Shown here: positions 1 to 10,187 of the stretch, one piece after another
Numbering within the stretch: position 1 is the first letter of the stretch
How the letters are laid out: the number at the start of each line of letters is the position of its first letter
NCBI GenBank assembly: GCA_016271365.2
Contig: CM057456.1
Coordinates: forward strand, 165,020,501-165,084,500
Length of the DNA stretch: 64,000 nt
Reading direction: 5' to 3'
From: Neoceratodus forsteri
Lineage: Eukaryota > Chordata > Ceratodontiformes > Ceratodontidae
Notes under the pieces: model-generated
The model's database searches: none
What the model saw: only the letters and a program-made list of their open reading frames with translations
Told to the model about the DNA's origin: nothing
Translations under genes and position numbers: made by a program

Positions 1-3000
1 CTATTTGTATGCTTAAATATATTATTTGTTTCTTATTTTGTCCCATGGTTCCCCTGTCCCTATGCCAGTTGTGGGGGCCACCATAGTTGCACCCTTCTTT
101 GGGCCTGGCAGGTTGATGAGTGATTGATTTCACTGCTGTTACAAATATCACTCTGGGTAGGACAGCAGAGGTGTGTGAATGCCAGGTGAGGACTACACCA
201 ATGAGGCACACCAAGCCCCCGAATAGCACCAATATGAGATCATGGGTCTTGCATGTAGGATGTCCTATGTGGAAGGGCAATGTACCTAGGCTTATGCCTG
301 AATAAGTCATTTCCCCTTGCTGGCCTTCTGAAAGCCTAGTCTGGGAATTACATGCAGAATCCTTTGCTAAAAGGAATGGTGCAACTAGAGTTACATTGTC
401 AAGGAAGTTATAATTTCATAGTGGAAGCTTACAGTATCTTACTAGTCAGACGGACCTCAAAAGAGCACTACAGTATGCTGAACCTGTAAGTCACTTACCC
501 TTACCCTTATACAAGCTACCATTTAAAGCAGCAGTACTGGATAACCAGGAAGTGGTTACTGAAATTCAGCTTTCATTCTGTATATATTCAGTGTGAATTC
601 TGGTTCAAGATTTTGTACTTCTCAATGCTCTGTGATCCGTATAATTCATTTAATTAATTTAAGTTTACTATTGCTGTAGCACTAGAAGAAATATGGCAGG
701 TGCCATATTCGGCTTTGTTTTGGTCCCGTACATGCTCCTGTGCGTCCTGTGTGTACTTCTTTTTTCTCCTCATGTTTTTGCATTCCCGCTCAGTGATCTG
801 CATGGCACCAAATAATTGCTAGTGTCCCTAGCAAAAGATACTGTCCGCGGTTTCGGTAATCTATCATTTCCACATTCTTTTTTCTGTGTTTGCCTGTTTT
901 TGTCATTGCTGAATGGTACCCATTTCTGTTGCAGCATCGCAGCTGGTGAAAGCATTGTTTATGTCTGATTGGCAATTATAATTTTAGTTACTGCAACTGC
1001 AATTAGCTGTCACTGTTTCTACTCATGTTGTTATACTCCTGATCCCGAGTCTCCCCAAACATTAATCTATCCCCACCACCACCACCACCACTACCAATAA
1101 AAGAGACACCGACTGTTGGCATGCATGTAATATTTCTTTTATAGTGTTTTTCAGTCATCACATTACAGCACCTGGAATTTGGAAAAACGATTAATTGACC
1201 CCTGATGTGCAACCCGTCCACAACCACTAAATGTGCAAAGCTATACTACAAATGAAAGGGCACAGTAGAATCAGGCTTGCTTTCTTGAAGCCTACAGCCT
1301 GATCACCAGACTGCATCCAAATGTAACTGCAGTGACACTCCGCACTTAGGCACGTCTCAGCCACCTGCTATTTCTATTACACACACTCCAGTCTCCACAC
1401 AAACCTAGAGGCAGCTCCCTCATTGCTGGAAGTGGAAGATGTCATTTTTCTTCTGGCACACAGCTCGCCTTCACAATAATGCCACTTCTCAGGACAGCGC
1501 ATAGCAAAAGAAGGGGAGGGACGTGGGGTGGTGCCGCACTAACCAGAATGTGTTCGGCTGGGTGTTTGCGACACTGCAAGGGCATTGAATCATGACAGAA
1601 AGATAAACAAATAGGGAAATTAAAAGTACAGTTTTCTGGGTGAAAGTGGGCTTTCCAGGAGAAACAAACAACAGATCTGTGAATCGGAGACTATGACCTG
1701 CAAGAGGGAACAAAAAAACAAAGTACCATTTTCCTTGCACTGCTGCTTTAAAGGGAAGGCCCCCTCAGCCTTTTTTTCTGTTTTCCTGTGTAGTTGGTAG
1801 GCATGAACAATAATTGCCTGTATTACACCCTCCTAATTTCATCAGAACTTAAATGTAAATAATGGTACTTAAGTCTGGTGTGAAAACTTGCTGGACTCGC
1901 ACAGGTCATGACCTGACTCATATGGCATCCTGGAATTTTATACAGTTTTAGTGTACAAGCCTGCAGTTCTTCTTAGCCAGTGCTGTTGCTGTCCTGTGCA
2001 GTCCCTATGTTCTTGTATTATGCTGGGCATGAAACTTATCAAGGCATAGTAAGTGCCCTGCTTTTTTCTGTAGTTTAAATGATATCTGAGTTAGAAACAA
2101 ACTGCTTTTAGAGAATACAGGGGCTTCGCAAGACATAACAGCATAACAGAACTGAATGAGAGTATACCTTCTGCTGGTTTGTGCAGGTATGCATCATCAA
2201 CTCCCATGATACCTTGCATGTTTGGGGTTATGATCTTTGCAACAGAGATAAGCCGTTTTCTCACTAGGGTAAAACACAGTGAAGAAACCTCATTTATATT
2301 TAAATTAGGATGAAAGTAGGGAGACACAAGAGAGGGAATAATTTGTTCATGTCTACAAACTACACAGGTATACAGAAAATAGGTTATGGGGATTTTACCC
2401 TTAAATACTGGATCCAAATTCTGTTTTTTGTTCTCTGTTACCCCAGAGTGTGAACTGGCAACACCCACTTGGATTACTAAAAGGGTGGTATAGATGTAAC
2501 AATAAAGAAATGGAATCAGTATTCTACAAACAGCTTCTATTGGGAAAAGGGTTCACAGTATCGGTGCAGTTCTTCTTTAATGCGGGATAGTTGTGGAGTA
2601 ACAGTAAATGGCTGTGCTTAGTTTAGAAACGAACTCCTCATTCCAGAAGCATATAGTATACCACAGATGTCTCTTGTCTTGGACTATATCATGTCAAATC
2701 TGTAAGCAGGCAGGCTTGAATTAGTCTTATACAGTGTGTCCCCTCCCCCCAATCACCACCTGAGCAAACACAGACAGATCCTCTTGGTACATAAAGCATG
2801 AGCCAAGTAAACACAAATACATTTACGATAGTTTGTACTAGCCCCCCCACAATATCCCTGAATCCTGGCCTGCCCACTTCAGCTGTTTGTGCAATCAGAA
2901 TCTGGTGGGAAGAACAATGTACAGAGTTCTCGCAGGGACAAAGGATTTGTTCTTGATAGGCCAGTGTGTGTGTGAAAGTGAAACCCAGGAATGAGGGACT

Positions 3001-3106
3001 ACTGTGCTCTGTGGTCTTCAACTACAGTATCTCAACAGACACAGACATATCCCTTATGCTTTATGATTTCAATCTCTCCCCTCACTTACGTAAGCGGAAG
3101 AACCAT
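1..3106. other. Gene-free AT-rich DNA
   Basis: No open frame here shows a recognisable domain; the longest (minus strand, 2091-2468, 125 codons) has no motif I can name. A short CCA trinucleotide run lies at about 1072-1094. I see no transposon ends and treat this as ordinary intergenic or intronic vertebrate DNA. Confidence 0.6.
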
Positions 3107-3297
3107 GCAATGTTGCACTGGTAAGTAAGTGATAGAATTCTAGCCTGCCACACTGGGAGGCTTGGGTTCAATTTCCAACCAATGCATTTTTCCATATCAG
3201 TGGCTCTCCTAGCCAAATTTTCCCCTTCCATCAGCAGCTTAATCTGGTTCAATTTTAGTTGGCTTCCATCTATACCAGCCCCCCCACACACATACAC
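3107..3297 (+). repeat. tRNA-Gly(GCC)-derived SINE or tRNA pseudogene
   Basis: Bases 3107-3186 match tRNA-Gly-GCC in order: a GCA..TTG acceptor start, the GTGATAGAATTCT D-arm region, the CCTGCCAC anticodon loop with GCC, the variable GGGAGG segment, the GGTTCAATTTCC B-box and an ACCAATGCA end. The A-box region holds extra bases (GTAAGTAAGTG) and the T-stem is mismatched, so it is not a functional tRNA. The non-tRNA sequence after 3186 (to about 3297) would be the SINE body; its 3' limit is uncertain. The tRNA identity comes from remembered vertebrate tRNA-Gly sequence. Confidence 0.6.
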
Positions 3298-4074
3298 ACT
3301 GGTATGAGGTTGAAATTAGGCAGACTTTCCCAGTCCTCCTTCTCCATTCAACAAAAATCTAAATAAAATATAATGTATGGGAGAGTGCTATTACGGACGA
3401 AAATCAGTGAATTACTAGATTTGCTGTCCTATCATAGTGACATCAGGCTGCTGTTCTACCATCTTGAGAATGTCACTACGATGGTAGAACACCATCAAAT
3501 GCCCTAGTGCACTCAACTGTCCCTATCAGCCTTGCCATTCACATTTTGTTTTGTCAGCTTCATCTGTCACTTCTGACAGAAAAATGAGCAATCAGGGATG
3601 GCTTCTGCAGACTTTTCTAAACTCTCCAGTTGCTGCGCAGAGCTGCCCATACACTATAAAAGATAATTGATGGGCAATATTTAACAACAGTGCAGAGTTT
3701 ACCTCTCAAGGTTGTCATGACAACCACAAACTTCTCAAGCTTCGCTCTTGAGGTCTACTTGTTGTCATAACAACCTCTCTAAGCAAACATAGCGCTGTTG
3801 TTACTGTTGGCCATCCATTATTCTCTAAGTTCAGAACAGTTTTTAAAATATAACAGAATAAGGTCATCAATTTTACAAAAAGATATTAAACGATCATCTA
3901 AGTATACTAAACAGTTTAAATAGTAGCAATAAATGTGACGTTAGTCAATCAAGTTATCTAAGTAGCATAGTAAGTTAGTAATTTAAGGTTATAAAGAACT
4001 CTAAGTCCATCATGTCACCCACACACTCTTCATAAACAGGAATGAAAAAGTATTCTATGTGAACATTTACTTCA
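3298..4074. other. Gene-free interval with short inverted repeats
   Basis: No coding signal. A 12-bp inverted repeat (TGTTCTACCATC / GATGGTAGAACA, 3452-3463 and 3480-3491) and the X-box-like palindromes are the only structure. The rest is AT-rich and unremarkable. Confidence 0.5.
3710..3777. promoter_or_regulatory. Pair of X-box-like (RFX) palindromes
   Basis: A perfect 16-bp palindrome, GGTTGTCATGACAACC, lies at 3710-3725, and a near-palindromic copy, GTTGTCATAACAAC, at about 3762-3775. Both fit the RFX/X-box consensus of two GTTRYC-type half sites facing each other. No promoter or gene is visible nearby, so a regulatory role is only a possibility; the pair could also be ends of a small MITE. 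Confidence 0.25.
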
Positions 4075-4273
4075 TTGTATGGATTCTCTAGCCCCAACCC
4101 CAAGCTGCTACCCAGGGTAACCTATATTTCCCTTAGTGAGCAGAAACTGGTCCAGGCTTACCCTAAAGCCTGCACTGCCTTCATGCCCCCTGCTTCCAGT
4201 GCCAGGCTATTTCATAGTTTCATCACTTACAGGGAGAAGAAGTGTCTTCTAACTTTACCCTTGACTTTACTAC
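4075..4273 (-). mobile_element. 3' part of the old CR1 LINE (CR1-0), separated by the hAT insertion
   Basis: Read on the minus strand this stretch encodes the end of a CR1-type ORF2 (KVKGKVRRHFF, then a decayed WNSLP-like block) followed by 3' UTR. It continues in frame from the CR1 C-terminal segment that ends at 19090 (RRIRRHALKFRSSK) if bases 4274-19082 and one copy of the 8-bp duplication are removed. Two fragments 15 kb apart are therefore one LINE copy. Confidence 0.75.
4266..4273. repeat. Left 8-bp target-site duplication of the hAT element
   Basis: TTTACTAC occurs here and again at 19083-19090, exactly outside the two hAT termini. An 8-bp duplication is the hallmark of hAT integration. 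Having only one copy restores the CR1-0 reading frame. Confidence 0.8.
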
Positions 4274-4450
4274 TAGAGAGGCAGCAAATTTTTAATCCAC
4301 TGGCAAAGTTGACACTTTAGCGGAGCACAACATGAAGTGGGCACTGCAAGGTGCTCACTTCATGTCATTATTATTACCACTTCGTGTTGCCATTGTGTCT
4401 TAACGTGAAGTAAGGTGAAGTAAGAAAAGAATAGGCAGCCCCCCGCACAC
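4274..4450 (+). repeat. Left terminal/subterminal region of the hAT element
   Basis: After the terminal TAGAGAGGC there are repeated GAAGT/ACTTC words in both orientations (4333, 4358, 4379, then GTGAAGTAAG twice in a row near 4407-4426). The right end (18850-19082) has the same kind of words, and both ends share GCGGAGCA, AACATGAAGT and GAAGTGGGC. Clusters of short subterminal repeats are typical transposase-binding regions in hAT elements; the binding role here is inferred. Confidence 0.55.
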
Positions 4451-4699
4451 ATCACATGGCTTACAGTACCATAAGTCACATGCTTTTGCCAGGCAGGATG
4501 GAAGTGAGTCAGAGAAGCAGATTCACTTTCTCCTTTGCATTTGTAGAGGGAAAAAGCATTGTGAGAGGAGACTAGGAGTTAAAGTGCTTGATTGCCTTGC
4601 CACTTGCATTTCAGAAGAAAACCAACAGCTTTTTTAAAAGCTATATCTTTATTTAGTTTTTGCACTGTATTTGTGGGGTTTTTTTGTTAGTGAATTTTT

Positions 4700-4790
4700 T
4701 TGTATAAGTTTTGTTTTGTTTTGTGTGTGTGACTGACTGTGTGTGTGTCAATGAGTGTCAGTGTGTGTGTCTGTGTGTGCGTGTGTCAGC
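4700..4790. repeat. TG-rich low-complexity tract
   Basis: Runs of TGTG with interspersed GTGACTG and GTCAGTG units lie immediately upstream of the first exon of the BED/proline-rich gene. They create spurious Cys/Val-rich open frames. Confidence 0.8.
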
Positions 4791-4901
4791 CCAAGAACTT
4801 GTTGTGTGTGTCAGGATGGACCCAGGAGAAGGCGAGTCGCTGGCCCGTGGGTGCAGTCGGAGGGGAGTGCTGACCCGTGGGGGGGGTGGGGTGGTCGTGT
4901 C

Positions 4902-7900
4902 ATGCTGGACTGCTCACAACTCCTGGGTGTTGCTTCCCCCCATGTTGAAGCAACAGGAACAGCAGCAGCACCAGTGCCACCGGAGGCTGTTGTGCGTCCA
5001 CATTCTCTGCCACTACCACCACCACCACCGGTAGTAGCAGCAGCTGTAGGGGCTCCAGCAGCACCCCCCACCACCTCCACAGCAACAGGAGATGGCCCTG
5101 GAAAATTTAGGTGGTGGGACTCATGCGAGGACTGTGTCTGGTCCCCCCTGCAGCTCCCCAGTGTGGGAGTTTTTAACTCTGTTGGGGGAGATAGCACAGT
5201 GGTGGTGTGCTGTCTTTGTGGTGTGGTGGTGTGCTGTGGCCCCCATGGGACACATTTGGGGACCGGTGGCCAGCACACCCACATGCTGAACCATCACAGG
5301 GCAGAGCGGCAGGCTGCCATGGAAGGGGCCAGGCGTCCATCTGCTTGCCCTTCCACGGCAGTGGCTGAGGGTGCTGCTAGGGTGGGAGTTGTGCCTCATC
5401 ACTGCCACAGCAGGAGGAGGGCTAGTACAGCAGCTGCACCACCACCACCACCACCACCACCACAGCCACCAGCACCACCCTCTCTACCACCACCACCCCC
5501 ACTACCTGGATTCCCTGCTGCAGTGGACCCCACCACAGTCCCTGCAACACAGGCTAATATTGCCCTGTGTGGGCAGCTCTTGAAGAAAAATGAGCGGTTC
5601 AGTGCTTTGCAGCAGCAGGTGAACAGAATAGAAGCACAGCAGCAGCAAATAGTTTCAATGCTGCACCTGCTGCTGGACCACCACGGCATCCACAGCCACA
5701 GTAAGTTAGGGATTATTTTCTGCCACCCCACCCCACCCACCCCACTACTGTGTTGTACTGTTTTGTTGTTTTTATTTGTTGTTATTTAATCATACACATT
5801 TTCCCTTCCAGGGGAATCTTTCTTGCACCACATAGTGCAATACATTTGTGTGAAAAACGCCCGTAATTTCATTACAGTGTGTCACGTGAAGGAGGAATTC
5901 CCATTCTGAAAATCTGCCCATATTCTGCCTCCCTTCTTAGCAATGTTAGGATGTGATGGCAGGGAGATCACGTGTGCGTGCTCCTTTCAGTGAATATCTG
6001 ATTGTCCTGTAGCTTTCCAAATGTTTCTTTATGTTATAATGGTCAGTTTGTGGTGAAACGTGTGGGCATGTTTCCAGTAAGAAGAGACTTGTTAGTGGAA
6101 ACATTCCCACATTTCACCACAAAGTCAACCTTATAACATAAGAAAACATTGGGATAGCTGCCGGACATTCACTATAGTAGAACAATCACCTGCGCTCCCC
6201 CTGGCATCACATCCTAACATTCCTGAGAAAGGGGGGCAGAATGTGGGTAGCTTTTCTGATGGGTAATTCCTCCGTCACATGACACACTGTAATGAAATTA
6301 TGGGCGGTTTTCTCAGAAATCCATTGCACTCTGTGGAGCAAGAAATATTCCAGTGGGACTAATGCCCCCACATATTAGTTTATGTGCATCACCATAACTA
6401 TGTAATGTGGTGAATCTCTGTAAAGCAGCAGCGCAACAATCTGTTGAGAACTCTGACCTATATTTTTTAATACTATGTTACAACTTCCTTTACTTACACC
6501 CTAACTGACTGGAATGATAAGAGAATTTGCAGTAGTTGAGTGTGCTGTACTACCTTTTTTCATGTATGAAATAATGAAAGGAGCATTCCTTTTAAATTGG
6601 TGCTGACCAGGTCTTTGTCATTGTTTTCCTCTGCTTTTCTCCATCACATCAATTAGTTGTTATATATCACTTCTGTTGTTAATTAACAGTTATGCAGCAG
6701 GCAGTGTTTTATAATACCATGGAACAACAGTTATTGAAAAGCAGCTGTAAAGAAATACAAACCTGGTCTGAACAATATTAGAAGGCATGCTCATTTTTTT
6801 TCATACATGAAAAAAAGTAGTCAAGTAAGTAAAGCAGACATGAATTGTGAAAAAAAGCATATCATTCAAGTCACGACTCGGAGGTAACTAGTGGTGACTG
6901 TGGCAATGTAAAGTAGCATAAAAAAGTACAGTTCAAAACTGTCAGGACATTCTTGCAATGCTGCTTTAATTATAAAAATATCAGTATGACATCATGAGCT
7001 CACAGCAACAATCACAGAACACACAAAAGTGACACAGAGTCCCCAGATTTTTTCTGCAGGCCCAAAATGCATCCTGCTTGTGCAGAAAATTGACAAGTGG
7101 TAACACAGTGGAATGAGAGTGTTTCAGCACATACAAAGCCCTCAGAATTAATGGCGCACTCAGTCATGTGCACAGTGGTGGCACAGAGTCCCAGATTCTT
7201 TCTGTAGGCCCAAAATGCATCCTCCTTGTGTGCAGAAAATTGACAAGTGGTAACACAGTGGAATGAGAGTGTTTCAGCACATACCCCAGTATAAAATGAT
7301 GACTGTAAGCGTCGTATTGCTGGTCCAATGTGTTCTGCGAGACGATTCGAGCAAATGCAATGTGATCATCTCAACTGGATTGAAGGGTGCCCTTTGGCTG
7401 TACACTAATAGTAGCCTTGGTGAGTAGATATATATATATTTATATATATTTATTTATTTATTTGCTTTTGGTAACCGGGTAAGCACACTAGACAGCTAGT
7501 GCCTATTTTCAGGTGCGACCCAGGAGAATTACAAGGTATACATGAGACAAATACATATTCAATATTACAAACCAGAGCAACATGCTCCAACAGTGGAATA
7601 AAACAACAAGGGATTTTAAAGCAATAGTACATAGCGTAAGGATTAGCATAGATGCAACAACAGTGGGTCACACAGCATAGGGTACATACAGGCCTAAGGG
7701 GCAACATGGGGGGTATAGGACCTCATCTAGGCATTTAGAAACAGTGCATAGCATAGCCAATAGTAAAATGCATCACAAAGGTAGAGGGGCAGAAAGTGCC
7801 TAGCTGGGGTACTGTTGAGGGTAGGAGGACTGTGGGACTGGGCGTTAAGTGGCACACAGGCAGGTCACAGCAGCTTTTAGGAAGTTCCAGAGGGAAGTTT

Positions 7901-9256
7901 TGAAGGTGGAATGGGAGGGGGAGGCATGAACTTGTGCAGGAAGGGAGTTCCACAATTTAGGCACGTGGGTGGTGAACGCCCAATCGCCTGTGAGGGTGCA
8001 GGTCTTACGGACCAGGCGAGTCTGGGACACGCAAGACCTGAGGTGGTAGATGGGGGAGGCATGTTTCGGGGGAGGGCGAGTGAGGCAGGAGTGGCTGTAT
8101 GAACTATGTTGTCAATGAAGTTTCCAAGGATGTAGGTCCGGTGTCTTTCATGGGGGAGCCATTCCAATCGAGAGTAGAGCGTACAGTGGTGAGTGAGATG
8201 AGGAGCCGAGAGTGTGAAGTGGCAGATGTTGTTGTACGTAGTGTCCCACTTTGCAAGGCTTGAGGACGGGACAGAGGCAAAGGCAATGAGACCATAGGAG
8301 AAGGTAGGAAGTAATATCCCCCTAGCTATGGCCAGCCGGGCAGCGGGCGTAAGGCAGTCTTTAGCCCTGTATGCTAGGCCAAGCTTGCCATTTATAGCAT
8401 TACATATGTTTCTGATGTGTCCAGAGAAATCTAGGTGAGGATCGAGGGTAACTCCAAGGTACTTAGCAGAGCCAATTGTCGTCAGGAGGGATTCGCTGGA
8501 CCCATGGATTTTGAGGGGTGTTGTGCAGGAGGAGATTTTGGCTGCTGTGCCAAAGAGCATAGCCTGTGTTTTCTTCAAGTTGACTGTGAGTTTGTGCCCA
8601 TCAAGCCATGCTCTGATATGGGAGAAGTCAGAGTTGAGCTGGGTATTGATGCTGGTGGCATCGGGGGCACTGGCTAAGATGACCAGGTCATCCGTGTAAA
8701 GGGTTAGGTGCCCTTTTGTGGCTACAGAGGGTAACTCATTGATGAACAGGGAGAACAGGATGGGTCCTAGGATGGACCCTTGTGTGTGTGTATATAGATA
8801 TAGATATAGATATAGATATAGATATAGATATAGATATAGATATAGATATAGATATAGATATAGATATATGGTAGTGTTGTGTAAATTGTAGGTGAGGAGG
8901 GGGTTGACATGGACATGTACTCATGGTATTGTTCTGCATTACAGATCACACAGAAACTGTTGGTGTGCACATTCCAGTGCTCAATGAGAATTTTTCGCAT
9001 GGAAATTGGAAACAGATAACTCTGAAGCACATGAAGGTAAGTATTTTTTTTTGGGGGGGTGGGAGGAATCATATTTGCAGCTTTGTCTGTAATGGTTTCT
9101 TATTTTGTTACTTCTTCACAGATTTCATCTGCATCCTTCTGGAGTCCGGTTGTTAATGATGGTCATGGTCATCTAATGAAACGACTTCTGTGTGTTGCAT
9201 GTGTGCCCAAGCTCGGGGGAGGGGGGTGTCTGCTGTTAAAGAACTTTTTTGGATAA
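4902..9256 (+). CDS. Three-exon BED-finger/proline-rich/coiled-coil protein of the hAT element
   Basis: Exons 4902-5700, 8945-9036 and 9122-9256 join to a complete frame of 341 codons. The donors are GTAAGT (5701 and 9037) and the acceptors TTACAG (ends 8944) and TTCACAG (ends 9121); phase is kept across both introns. Residues 1-66 are Ala/Pro-rich. A BED-like finger follows (about 70-132: C103-x2-C106, then HLGTG-x-QHT and His131), resembling the finger of the transposase in the same element, which also has HLGTG-x-QHT. A polyproline tract (179-205) and a Gln-rich heptad-like helix (about 222-262) come next. Exons 2 and 3 add about 75 residues I cannot assign. Intron 1 (3.2 kb) holds MITEs and a LINE; intron 2 is 85 bp. 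The start is the first ATG in frame after a TG microsatellite; an earlier in-frame ATG at 4755 lies within that repeat. A DNA-binding accessory or regulator role is inference. Confidence 0.55.
5806..6358. mobile_element. Fold-back MITE with arms of about 265 bp
   Basis: The left half (CCAGGGGAATCTTTCTTGC onward) is matched by the reverse complement of the right half along almost its whole length, with the turn near 6082. Matching blocks include GTAATTTCATTACAGTGTGTCA, AATGTTAGGATGTGATG and the TGTGGTGAAA region. It lies in intron 1 of the BED/proline-rich gene. There is no ORF. The superfamily is not assigned because I could not fix a target duplication. Confidence 0.75.
6488..6834. mobile_element. 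Second fold-back (palindromic) MITE
   Basis: Arms match around a perfect central palindrome GTTAATTAAC (6679-6688). The TTTTTTCATGTATGAAA block near 6556 pairs with TTTCATACATGAAAAAA near 6800, and GACCAGGTCTTTG near 6606 pairs with CAAACCTGGTC near 6761. The outer limits are soft; a CTTTACTTAC block near 6488 may pair with GTAAGTAAAG at about 6826. It lies in the same intron as the previous fold-back. Confidence 0.6.
7031..7284 (+). repeat. Direct duplication of a segment of about 104 bp
   Basis: Bases 7031-7134 and 7181-7284 are nearly identical, both running from a CACAGAGT.CC start through GGCCCAAAATGCATCCT and TTGACAAGTGGTAACACAGTGG to GTTTCAGCACATAC, with a 46-bp spacer. No coding potential. 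Two copies could be a small tandem duplication or the remains of a longer array. Confidence 0.8.
7449..8790 (-). mobile_element. 5'-truncated Rex1/L2-like LINE
   Basis: On the minus strand the copy enters within the RT fingers/palm (GSILGPILFSLF near 8770), includes the catalytic-type block LYTDDLVIL near 8690-8715, then thumb and C-terminal sequence (KYLGVTLDPHLDF; open frame 8578-7877). It ends with a 3' tail of AAATA repeats at about 7449-7465. The 3' UTR block (CACCTGAAAATAGGC..CTAGTGTGCTTACCCGGTTACC) recurs at 58919-59220, and a diverged version ends the LINE at 57035, so these are one family. Clade naming within the Jockey superfamily is tentative. Confidence 0.7.
8792..8869. repeat. 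(TATAGA)n microsatellite
   Basis: About 13 near-perfect hexamer units. It abuts the 5' truncation point of the LINE at 7449-8790. Confidence 0.95.
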
Positions 9257-9305
9257 GGCCACTTTGACAGAACAACAAAGAACCTGGAAGTTTCCTAAAA
9301 AAGAA

Positions 9306-9602
9306 ATCCAGAAACAAATGATTTGATACCTTTTATTGGACCAACATGGATGTTACAGAAAAGAACAAAGTGCTCTAGCTTTCGAACCAACCAGGTCCTT
9401 CTTCAGAAGCTTTGTGGCAGTTATTTCAAATATCCCATACTATTAACACCAGATTATATTGAAAAAACAGAAATCATTCTCATTGGTTTAACATATACAT
9501 TTAAAACATAACAGAAGATTACGTCAGAGAAGCTAATTAACACCAGTAGGCCTTTAACTGAGGAGCCTCAGAAAGGCAAAGGATATCAAGAATTCTCTAC
9601 AG
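9306..9602 (-). repeat. PLE terminal repeat (pLTR), 3' copy
   Basis: Same orientation as the copy at 13286-13583 and about 97% identical by eye. It starts ATCCAGAAACAAATG and ends ATTCTCTACAG, and contains a hammerhead-like motif on the minus strand. Confidence 0.9.
9365..9415 (-). ncRNA. Hammerhead ribozyme-like motif in the 3' pLTR
   Basis: On the minus strand the conserved boxes CTGAAGA and GAAA are separated by a 5-bp stem (GGACC with GGTTC, one G-U). GAAA is followed by a tiny GC/GC hairpin, and an outer stem ACAAAG/CTTTGT closes the fold. PLE terminal repeats are known to carry minimal hammerheads. The position pairing with the last A of GAAA is not the canonical U, so self-cleavage is uncertain. 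Confidence 0.5.
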
Positions 9603-10187
9603 CCAGAGAGATCTTGTCACATAAATTTTAAAATGTCTCAGTATGCCAAGAAAGCATCCTAGTGATAAAAAAACCTTGGGGTGACATTCTCTCTTATACA
9701 TGTAAGATGAGCTTACAACTTACATTCCATTTGTCCTGGTATATTAAAGAACAGATAATGAGAGACAAAATCCTGAAATTAGGTATAACTGCAAGTTGAA
9801 AACAAGCCTCAAATTAACATACACATATATACATGATGCATGATAGTATCACTTGTAAGTGTAAGTGCCAAATAAAAAAATACTTGTCAAGGACCCCCAA
9901 GAAAATGAGACCATGAGCCCGATAAGTGCAGATTTCAACACAGAGTCCGTGTATAACAAAAATGCACAGAATCAGTCTAAGGAATCTAAATGAAAACCCA
10001 AAGGAATTACACCTTTTATGAACCCCCAAGTAAATGAGATATGCATCTTAATATAAGCAGATTTAAAAATGTGACAGTGTGTAATCCAACCACTGACAAC
10101 TAGTAGAAGGACGTAAATGTACACTATATGTGAAAACTAAGTGTCCTAGCCACATAACAATTGCCCCATGCCACGCTCCCCCCACAC

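Noticed and set aside
1003..2468. Small minus-strand ORFs as host exons
   Set aside because: No domains, no convincing paired splice sites and ordinary AT-rich composition.
4318..4360. hAT left terminus at TAGCGGAGCACAACATG (4318)
   Set aside because: It looked like a TIR, but flanking 8-mers did not match the right side. The TTTACTAC duplication and CR1 frame place the terminus at 4274.
4811..5740. Minus-strand open frames opposite the BED exon (157 and 113 codons)
   Set aside because: They are Ala/Gly/Thr-rich shadows of the GC-rich, proline-coding exon and contain no motif.
4755..5789. Single-exon protein of 344 residues reading through the donor at 5701
   Set aside because: The start lies in a TG microsatellite and the last 29 codons after 5700 are low-complexity. 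The spliced version to 9256 has good splice sites and keeps the frame.
8736..9072. ORFs rich in Ile/Ser or Tyr/Ile
   Set aside because: Translation of the (TATAGA)n microsatellite.
9323..9511. Short plus-strand ORF in the pLTR, repeated at 13267-13521
   Set aside because: It lies antisense in both terminal repeats, opposite to the element's coding strand. It is repeated only because the pLTR is repeated.
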